Positions 56,206-64,000 of a stretch of 64,000 nucleotides of DNA are shown here, in pieces. This DNA is from Gnetum montanum (lineage: Eukaryota; Streptophyta; Gnetopsida; Gnetales; Gnetaceae): contig MNCI01023742.1 in assembly GCA_015680685.1 (NCBI GenBank), forward strand, positions 1,320,979 to 1,384,978. The letters are read 5' to 3'. Positions within the stretch are counted from its first letter, which is position 1, and every line of letters starts with the position of its first letter. The translations under genes were made by a program, and so were the position numbers. The notes below the pieces were generated by a model that saw only the letters and a program-made list of their open reading frames with translations, did not search any database and was not told the DNA's origin.

Positions 56206-57795
56206 AGTATTGCTAGTGCACAACTTAACTACACTAGCACATAGAAAGAATTAATGGCTGTAGTGTTTGCACTAGAAAAGTTTAGACACTATGTATTGGG
56301 ATATAAAGTATATATACATACAGATCATAGTGCAATCTGGTTCCTCATCAATAAGCCAATGGTAAGCCCTCATATCATACGATGGCTTCTAATCTTACAA
56401 GAGTTTGATTTAATGTTGATCGATCGCAAGGGCACCAAGAATGTAGTTGCTAATCATTTATCTCAGTTGCAATGGGACAAAAAAGAGGATGAGTATCCAA
56501 TTTCTAATCATTTCCTTGATGAATTCCTCTTTGCTGGTGTAGTGAATAATCAATCACCCATGGAGACAAACTAGTATAGTAGCATTATTACCTATCTCCT
56601 CACCCAACAAATACCACAAGAGTTAAACCTTAAGAAGAAACAATAGTTTCTTCACTAAGCCAAGTACTTTATGGAGATCAATGGGAAACTTTACAAAGTG
56701 TGTCTCGATGGCTTGGTTCAATGGTGTGTTCCTAATATAGATTAACTACAAGTTCTCTAAGATACTCATGAGGGTCCTTGTGGGGATCATTATGCTAGGA
56801 GATGAACAGCCATCAAGATCCTACTTGCAGGATATTATTGGCCTACATTATTTTGGGAATCCCATTGTTTCATCCAATCTTGTGGGCTCTATCAACGTGA
56901 TGGGGGAATGACTGCTAGAAAGAAGGATCTACAACAATGGATTCAACCATTAGAACCCTTCGACATTTGGGGAATTAATTTTATGGGGCCGATTACACCA
57001 ATGTCTAATGGAAAAGCTTATATTATTGTTGTCATTGATTACCTAACAAAATGGGCCGAAGCAGCTGCTATTAAAGATTGTACATCATCTACAGCTGCAT
57101 AATTTGTTCAACAACAAATCATAAATAGGTTTGGTGTGCTGCATGGACTTATTTCAAACAATGATACACACTTCACAGGTGCAACTTTTCAAAAATTAAT
57201 GCAATGCTTAGGGGTTGAGCATAAATTAACTACACCATACCACCCCCAAGCAAACGGTCAAGCAAAAGTCACCAACAGGGAGATTATGACGATATTGATA
57301 AGAACCATTAGCAAGTTTAGGTGAGACTATAGCACTAAACTAAATGATGCTCTTTGGGCATATTTCTCCACATGGAAACTCCCTACAAGCTACTCTCCCT
57401 ATGAGTTAGTGTATGGTAAATTACCAATGCTTCCCATTCAAACTGAGCTCTGTACACTATCCACGACATGTGACCTCAGCCTTGACCTTGATCTGGCACA
57501 AAAACAATGGTTAGTAACCTTTAACTTGCTAGATGAAAACCAATTAGCTACCCTATCATCTAACGAATTGCACAAGGCCTTCAATAAACAATGGCATGAG
57601 TTGAGAATTAGGAAAGTTAAATATCAACCAGGAGATAAGGTTCTCTACTGGAATGCCACACATGTGCCACAACATACTAAATTTCAAACACTATGGGAAG
57701 GAACTTATATTATTTATGCATCTTTTCCTTCAAGGGCCATGACAATATACAAACTTGAGAGCCTGGATAAGAAAATTTTGGTTAATGTGCAATAA
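56206..57795 (+). pseudogene. RNase H - integrase remnant of element 5
   Basis: RNase H starts mid-domain (SIASAQLNY, about 56212), with LEKFRHYVLGYKVYIHTDHS (56275-56330) and VANHLSQLQWD. The integrase finger is HEGPCGDHY at about 56768. The core begins about 56950. The first catalytic Asp is Asn (GINFMGP, codon 56977-56979), the second is Asn (SNNDTHF, codon 57157-57159) and the Glu is Lys (QAKVTN, codon 57265-57267), so no catalytic residue remains. The C-terminal part is open at 57409-57795 (QLATLSSNE, GDKVLYWN, FQTLWEGTY). It ends at TAA. Confidence 0.92.
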
Positions 57796-59816
57796 ACCAA
57801 ACTTTTCAAGGAGCTTAGGATAGCTAGTACACATGCTACCTCTCTTGATGGACAACCTTGCTCACTATTTTGAATCTCCTCCTTCCAACTTAGTTATGGG
57901 GGAGATTGCCACCTATGCTAACCATTCTAGGCCTTCAGTTCTTTTTGAATTTTTTTTTTACACATTTTTTTTCACACATTCTTTCAACTTTTCTTTTTTT
58001 TTTTACACCATCATTCATGTTTTTACTATTTCTTTGTTTTCTTGATTTACTTTTATTCATCATCTAATAAGTGCTCATGATGGTGGATTGAATTATATCA
58101 TATTCATTGCTAATGTTTGGTTTTTACCTTTGAATTATCATGCTAATATTAAGGTATGGTTCTTTTGGTAAAACAGGTACTGAGTCCATGTTGTCCACTC
58201 ATCCATACAACTCTATGGTCTCCTTTGACTTGGAACTATATAATCCCCTTTTTCTAAGAAAACTTTTAATGAATTGATGGCTAGGTACTTTTCAAACCAA
58301 AGAAAGACTCAAAGGATGAAAAGGGTATGACTTCAAGGGGATTCGATGCATTTGTGCTGGCCATTCTCTTGGGGTGCTTGGATGCTTTTTCTTGGGTTTT
58401 CTGCAATTCTAACATGTTCAAAAATCAAGAAGCTGAGTGAATAAAAATAAGTCTTTGCATGGTGTGGTTATCATGCAACAAAAAGAAAAGAAAAAAAGAA
58501 AGTGTGAGAATTCAAAGCACACCCCTTAGATATAGTAAAGCAATATGGGCTACAAGCACTAGTTATGGAACTAGAAAGACATGTTACCCATGCCTGAAGG
58601 TTCCCTCTAACTAAGGCCCTTTCTCGCTTCCTACTTCTCCATCTCTCTATCCTCAAAATGGTGGTGACTCTTTGTGGAAGCATTCTTATTTCTTCAAGTG
58701 GATGGATTGGTCAAGTGTGTTGATGTGAGGTCACTAGATGCGGTTTGTTTAAGTTTGGATTTGGGATCAGTTCTACTCAATCACATTAACCATGAAATAC
58801 ACAAGGGACTTTACACAACCTTGTTCTTGGGATTTCATTCCATTCTCTCCTCTCCATCTTTCTTCCCATTTTTCCACCTCATTATCGGTCTTATCATTAG
58901 TCCAATTCTAGGTTGATGCATTATTTTTCTTTGGTGAATTCTTGTGGGTAAGTTTTTAACTCTTGCTTCCAAATGACATTCCTAGAGCCTATGGACTCTT
59001 TGGTTTGTGGGCTTGTCAGAGCATAAAAGGGATGAGCCTACTTTGGGGAGGATCCACTGGCATTCCTTTTTGATGCAATTGTTAAGTTCTTTTCCTTAAA
59101 CATTTCCTGCAATCAATCATTTCTTATTTCATCCCCATCCATAACATCCATTTTATTGGCATTGTCGTTGATATTTTTCATCTTTCTTGTTCCTCATGTT
59201 TTTCCATCTTATAGATAGCGGAGGTTCACTCTTAGTTGTGGGGGCCCTAGCACAAATTTTTTAATTTTTTCCATTTTACTATTCACCTAACCCCTACACC
59301 TTGGGTAGTCACCAGTGATAAATCCTTGAACTAGTTTCTGCCATAACACAACTCAGCCGATGCGCCTCATATCGAGGCAAGGTATCAACTGCATTGTGGT
59401 TTATCTATCCTTGCTCATTTGTGATTGTGTTATGTGTGCAAATGGTGATCATACAAATAATGGGCTAGGCTTGGAGGAAGCACTCAGGATGGACCAGAAC
59501 TGGAGCATTTATTAAAGGAGAAAGTCCAGTGGTGTGGCTATGGATAAACAATAGAAGGTGCAATCTCAGCATTAGCAGCAACATGCTTCATCTTCTTTCT
59601 CTCTCTTTCTATTCAAACTATTAAATAAAGGCTTAGATGTCATTTATGTATGATTGTTCACCACAATGGTCATAAACACTAATGTTGTAATATGCTTATT
59701 AATCTGTTCACTAGGCACGTTGAGTCTGTCATCCCATTCCATCATTAGTTGTCAATTAGTCAATAATCCCATACCTTCCCAATATTTTATAAGGAACTCG
59801 AGGACGAGTTTTCATT
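57796..59816 (+). other. Second post-pol region of element 5
   Basis: AGTTATGGGGG at 57892-57902, T-rich tract 57945-58060, GGTATGACTTCAAGGGG (58325-58341), TTTGCATGGTGTGG / ATTCAAAGCACACC (58450-58530), GAAAGACATGTTACCCATGC (58574-58593), CTACTTTGGGGAGGATCC (59039-59056), and the second G5 motif AGTTGTGGGGG (59234-59244) with a donor-like GGAG|GT before it. No ORF3 follows. Short frames here are unsupported. Confidence 0.7.
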
Positions 59817-59817
59817 C

Positions 59818-59830
59818 AGTCGTGGGGGTA
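59818..59830 (+). other. Polypurine tract of element 5
   Basis: AGTCGTGGGGGTA after ACTCGAGGACGAGTTTTC, directly before the 3' LTR. Confidence 0.9.
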
Positions 59831-60900
59831 TGATGAGAGCAGTTACTCTAGTAGTTATTCTAATTATTAAGAGCAGTTACTCTAGCGGTTACTTTAGCAG
59901 TTACTCTATCAGTTATTCTAATTATTAGAGCGGTTACTCTAGCGATTACTTTGGTAGTTATTCTAATTATTAGAGCGGTTACTCTAGCGGGTACTTTGGT
60001 AATTATTCTAATTATTAGAACGGTTACTCTAGCAATTACTTTGGTAGTTATTCTAATTATTAGAGTGGTTGCTCTAGTGGTTACTTTAGTAGTTATTCTA
60101 ATTATTAGAGCAGTTACGCTAATTATTAGAGTAGTTGCTCCCAAGTCTATAAATATAGTGCCCAGGCGCATAATTGGGAGGAAGTCTTTTAGCAAAAAAG
60201 TAGCACAACTCTTGTAGTCTATTTGAAAGTTAGAGTATTTTCCAAGTGCCTGCAATAGGAGGTCTAAGTGTGGATGGATCTTTATTCAAGCATTGTATAC
60301 CTTAGCACACCTTGTGTATGGCAATAAAGATGAGCTCTTCAATTCATCCTTGCAGCACTTGAGATTTGTTTTCTTCCACATTTCTTTTATTTTATTTTCT
60401 TATGCATTTATTTTATTTTATGCACTTCTGTTATTAGCAAAGCAATTCATTTTGATCAATTAAGCAAATCGTTAAATTACACAAGCATGACCACCTCAAG
60501 TATGCGTGTAAAACTTGATAACCCAGTAATGATTAGCGTTTGGTAATCTCAGCAATGTTGCATTCGTTTAGGATGTGTACAGCAAGTGGGAATGGATGCT
60601 AGTGTTAGCATTAGTTAGAACTTAGTTAATGAGTAGTTAAGTTAAATTAGTCACTTAGTTACCTCTCTCTTTTCCTACTAGCGCAGGACATAAAAACATA
60701 AAAGCTATAAAAATCATATGCCTCAAGCTTACTTAACCATACAATCATGACATATAGGTAAGCTTGGGAAGATAATGATCAACCAACCCGTCCTTGTTCC
60801 ACACAGGCGCAGAAGCACTTACTCCTTGGAATTTGACCGGATCATGCATGAAATGCTCGTATTCGTATGGTTGAGCGTAGAGGTACCTTGCCACTCATCA
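59831..60900 (+). repeat. 3' LTR of element 5
   Basis: 1070 bp, TGATGAGAGCAGTTACTC to GCCACTCATCA. U3 is largely a 45-bp tandem repeat (59840-60135), then CTATAAATATAG (TATA at 60148). R/U5 resemble the 5' LTR. Confidence 0.93.
59840..60135 (+). repeat. 45-bp minisatellite in LTR U3
   Basis: About six units of the type AGTTATTCTAATTATTAGAG plus CGGTTACTCTAGCGATTACT plus TTGGT. Within a unit, three 15-bp subunits (TTATTCT, TTACTCT, TTACTTT cores) are visible. It stays open in frames on both strands only because the unit is a multiple of three. Confidence 0.9.
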
Positions 60901-61139
60901 ATAACAAACTTGGTAATTCAGAATAAAACTTCTCAAGAGGTCACCCAATCCTGAGGTTTTGCTTTGGTATTTCATTCATTGATATGTTACATTTAATTCA
61001 AATAATATCTATAGGTGTTCTTTTATGCTCATGTCCATGCATTACAATAATTTCTCATCTATTTTTTGTTGCTTTTCTTTTGCTAGTAAATGTTTTCCCC
61101 TTAAGTTTTAATTTTCTGTAAAAGTATGATACTCATCGT
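60901..61139. other. Unassigned flank of element 5
   Basis: No gene. The sequence does not continue LINE A from the other side of element 5. Confidence 0.5.
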
Positions 61140-62960
61140 TAAGATATCTTTAGCCACATATCTTCTTTAGGAATTTGCATCCATCTTCTACTTTCTATTA
61201 TAAGATTATATGAACTTAAATGAAGCTTACTAATAAAAATTTAATATCTAATCATAAGTAGAGTTGATAAATAGTGAACTTTTGACTTTAACTCATTACC
61301 TCTTATGCATGTTAAATGAAATTTTTTTACCTTTTCATTTGACCAAAATTTATTAGAATCCACTATCAAACTAACTTATGAATATTCTTTAGATTACTTT
61401 GTATCTCCTCCAATGAGATGTCTCGAGTCTTCAATTATATCCCGTAGAACAACTATCCTTACTCTTTTGTATCTTCAAGAATTGCTTTAGAAAATTTTCT
61501 TTGTTTTATTTTTGCTAGATTTTTAGAACAAGAAATAAATGGACAAATAGCTACTCCTTTTAGAGGAAGTGTGTACTTTCACATTTAATTCATCAAGTAA
61601 AAACATCTTTCGTCCTCTTTCAATGGCCTTCTAATTTTTAGCACTAATACCTAGTGTTCAAATTATGCATCCATAAAACATAATAGCATAACTAATTGTC
61701 TAAAGGATTTAGTTTTTGATCTTCCAAGCCCAAAATCATAATTCTTTGCATTTTTTTTAATTGTATAGACAACTTTTATTCCTTCAACTATTCTATCCTT
61801 AAGGCATTTATCCCATCCATAAATATTCACATATTAAAGACCTATGTATCTAAATGTGTCCATGATTCTAATTACCAAATTTGAATTTATATTATGAGTT
61901 TTGTGTGCTCCATATCATCATTTTAGTTTTCTCTACATGCAAATTAGAAGAAATGCAAAAATGTTTTAAATTTTGTAACATATAAGAGATACTTTTCTCA
62001 AAAGTAGATATTAAAGTAACATCATATGCAGAGAGAAGTAGGTTCACTACTTAAAAACCTATTTTTCTAGCATGTCTATGTTGTCCATTGCAAATCCAGT
62101 TCTAAAACTCATTAATGAAGAGACCAAAAAGAGTTGGCGATAAAGGATAGCTTTGCTGCACCCCAATTTTAATCCAAAATTTAAAGTTATTTTTCTAATT
62201 CACTATCTTTAAGCTTAATGATAACTTCCTTCTTCATAGAGCTTTTGAGTTATTTTTATGAGTTTTGAAAGAAGGCCATTTTTATATAGCCATAGCCATA
62301 ACTTTTTTGGACTCACTTAATCATAATTTTTAAAAAAATATATAAAGAAAATGAATATTTTTTGTTTAGCTTATTTGCAAGTGCAATAAATTTTCTGAGT
62401 GACAAGATTATAAATAGTATAATGGTTTTATCATAAATATATTTGGCAGATTCCCCTCATATTATTTATGTTTGCTTAATGCTTATTCTTCTTTCAAGAA
62501 TAGTATCTTATAGCTTAGCATAACTACCTTTTACAACTATCATATAATAGTTGTTTAAATTTTTTTGTCACCTTTCTTGTAAAGAAGCATTGCCTTATTA
62601 ATCTTCCACCGTTCAATAAGGCCATTAACAACAACATTTAATTCTTTTCAAGTTTGTGTATGAATAGATAATCATGTCCATTTATGTAATTCAATATATA
62701 AACCATATAAATCCATAGCTTTTCCACATGCTTATTTGTTAATTACATCTATAACTTCCTCTTGGGTAAAATACAAAGAAGCTTGACAGAAATTATGATA
62801 ATAAATATCATCTTCTCTTTTTAAAAAATTATTATAAAATATAGAAACTTCATCAATTTGATAATTAATATGTGTAGAAAATTTATATTGGAAAAACTTC
62901 CCAAAATTCTTAAGCTCTTTTTTTTATTTTATGAATAAACTATTCTTTTTATTTCTAACA
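61140..62960 (-). pseudogene. LINE B: non-LTR reverse transcriptase remnant
   Basis: Minus strand and related to LINE A: the segment around 62130-62090 reads as the SPTLFGLFINE--- type motif, and the catalytic box has decayed to SAYDVTLIS (about 62035-62000). Long A/T-rich degenerate stretches with stops in all frames lie on both sides. The endonuclease part lies at 63200-63920. Confidence 0.6.
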
Positions 62961-62964
62961 AGGC

Positions 62965-63130
62965 ACTTATACCTCTTAACAAAGGGACTACCACTTGTAA
63001 GACATAGGTTCGAGCTTGGTCATAGCCACTTGAAAGAGGTTAGGCTTTTGCTTATTTATTGTCCTTCCCTGGACCCCTCTTTGATGAGATGACCATTGAG
63101 CCTCTAAGTGAGGATCCCTCATACCTCTAA
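62965..63130 (+). repeat. tRNA-derived SINE-like insert in LINE B
   Basis: GACTACCACTTGTAAGACAT followed by GGTTCGAGC (63007-63015), a good RNA polymerase III B box, then TTGGTCATAGCCACTTG and a 100-bp tail differing from the surrounding AT-rich LINE. The A box is poor. Exact ends and duplication not determined. Confidence 0.4.
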
Positions 63131-63199
63131 ACCAAATGGTCTCTCTCTTCTCTAATATCATTGTTAATATCTTTCTTAGCTTGGAAAATCATGATTGAA

Positions 63200-63920
63200 C
63201 CAATTCTTACAAGTTTTATTTTATGACCAACACTAACCTACTTAGCTACCTTAAGCAATTTTTTCTTCAAGTTCTTACTATGTTTGTAAGAAACTTCAAT
63301 GATTTTTTACTACTTCTATATATTTATCATTTAACTTTACAAGTAATCTTGTTTTATGAGAATTTTTTTATTTCTTTGTTGCATCAAAATGCATACTAAT
63401 TTGTAAAACAAATTCCAAATGATGATGATGAGATTCCATCAACTCCTCTCATACTATAAACTCTAAAACATATTTTTTATAACTACTAGAAGATAATAAC
63501 AAGTCAAAACATGAGTACCTTAATATCTTATAAATGTGAAGGATGTAGACCCTACAACCTACTGACCCCATTGCAAACATGAAAATCTAAAGTATTTGCT
63601 TAGTCTAAGAATTTTTGTATCCTTATATTAATATTACTATTTTTAGAATGCTAAGAACAACTATTATAAGCAACGTTTACATTGCCAATTTCATGTTGCC
63701 ATTAAATCATTTGTGTATGCTAAAGAACAACTCTAACATTAGTATCCCCACAAGTAAAAAATAAATTAAATAAATTCTACAATATCTTTTTACAAATGCT
63801 AGAATGGAAAATCTCTGGACAACCCTCCAACATTATAAAGTGTAGCTTTTTAAGGGGAAAAATAACTAAAACTAAAATGAAAAATTTTTACTTATGTCCA
63901 CTAAGACCCCTTACATCTAT
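63200..63920 (-). pseudogene. LINE B endonuclease remnant
   Basis: On the minus strand the reading GDTNVRVV (about 63735-63758) resembles the GDFNARIG motif of apurinic-type LINE endonucleases. It is followed by SKNSNINIRIQKFLD, LDFHVCNG (63660-63570), and further on ESHHHHLEF (about 63440-63415), corresponding to the ESDHxPL catalytic His motif. Stops and frame changes are frequent. Order and strand fit an endonuclease-RT polyprotein with 61140-62960. Confidence 0.5.
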
Positions 63921-64000
63921 CATACTAGTTTCAAAAATCTTTTTATAGAATTTTTTGAAACAAACCTACCCTAGAACTACCAAATCTTTTGAGCCTTTAT

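Larger units (their letters stand above)
51473..60900 (+). mobile_element. Element 5: mosaic Ty3/gypsy retrotransposon
   Basis: LTR 51473-52255, PBS, gag, protease, then a jump to post-pol sequence (55736-56205), then RNase H and integrase (56206-57795), the post-pol region again (57796-59816), PPT and LTR 59831-60900. RT and ORF3 are missing. The two LTRs share R/U5 but have unrelated U3 parts, and the flanks AGAGT and ATAAC do not match. I infer recombination between related elements. Confidence 0.88.

Noticed and set aside
59860-60255. Frames of 131 codons (minus) and 88 codons (plus) with repeated Ile/Thr/Val residues
   Set aside because: They are produced by the 45-bp minisatellite, which is a multiple of three and happens to lack stops on both strands. 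They lie in an LTR U3.
62965-63130. A functional tRNA gene
   Set aside because: Good B box but no convincing A box or full cloverleaf; better explained as a tRNA-derived SINE.

Overview
The window looks like plant nuclear DNA, AT-rich and almost entirely transposable. I find no intact cellular gene. The organism is inferred to be a land plant with a large, repeat-rich genome because of three things: Ty3/gypsy pol of the non-chromodomain Ogre/Tat/Athila type, primer-binding sites complementary to plant tRNA-Asp, and decayed plant-type LINEs. The species cannot be told from the sequence. Every gag, pol and ORF3 reading frame is broken by stops and frameshifts, so all genes are annotated as pseudogenes.

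Layout. (1) 1-674: edge sequence with one possible terminal exon (2-166). (2) Element 1, 675-5420, +: a 5'-truncated LTR retrotransposon that begins in RNase H and ends in an LTR. (3) Element 2, 5421-39082, +: gag, protease, RT, RNase H, integrase, a long non-coding stretch, an extra ORF (ORF3) and a 3' LTR; its 5' LTR is missing. (4) Inside element 2, flanked by a perfect CTTAT duplication, lies Element M (11918-33822, - strand), which has lost protease and pol but keeps gag, ORF3, PBS, PPT and both LTRs. (5) Inside M's 5' LTR lies Element 3 (19872-33069, +), the most complete copy, 13.2 kb with all parts. (6) 39083-40235: a LINE ORF1-like remnant and half of a tRNA-like SINE head. (7) Element 4 (40236-48939, +): a pol-less derivative with three LTRs, split in gag by a solo LTR with its own duplication; it sits in the anticodon-loop part of the tRNA-like head. 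(8) LINE A (- strand, about 49600-51472). (9) Element 5 (51473-60900, +): a mosaic that lacks RT, carries the post-pol region twice and has mismatched LTRs. (10) LINE B (- strand, about 61140-63920): endonuclease and RT remnants, with a tRNA-derived SINE-like insert.

How the parts work together. Each LTR element follows the plan LTR, tRNA-Asp PBS, gag with an unusual zinc knuckle, protease, RT, RNase H, integrase, about 2 kb of conserved non-coding sequence, ORF3 (a coiled-coil protein in the env position), PPT and LTR. The most interesting signal is in front of ORF3. In all three ORF3-bearing copies a TATA box lies 370-520 bp upstream and a splice-acceptor-like TTGATTG(T/C)AG type sequence abuts the ATG. 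In two of them, and in element 5 which has lost ORF3, a possible splice donor precedes a conserved AGTTGTGGGGG motif resembling the PPT. ORF3 may therefore be made from its own internal promoter and/or a spliced RNA. Integrase catalytic residues are lost in every copy, mostly by changes equivalent to G-to-A on the coding strand.
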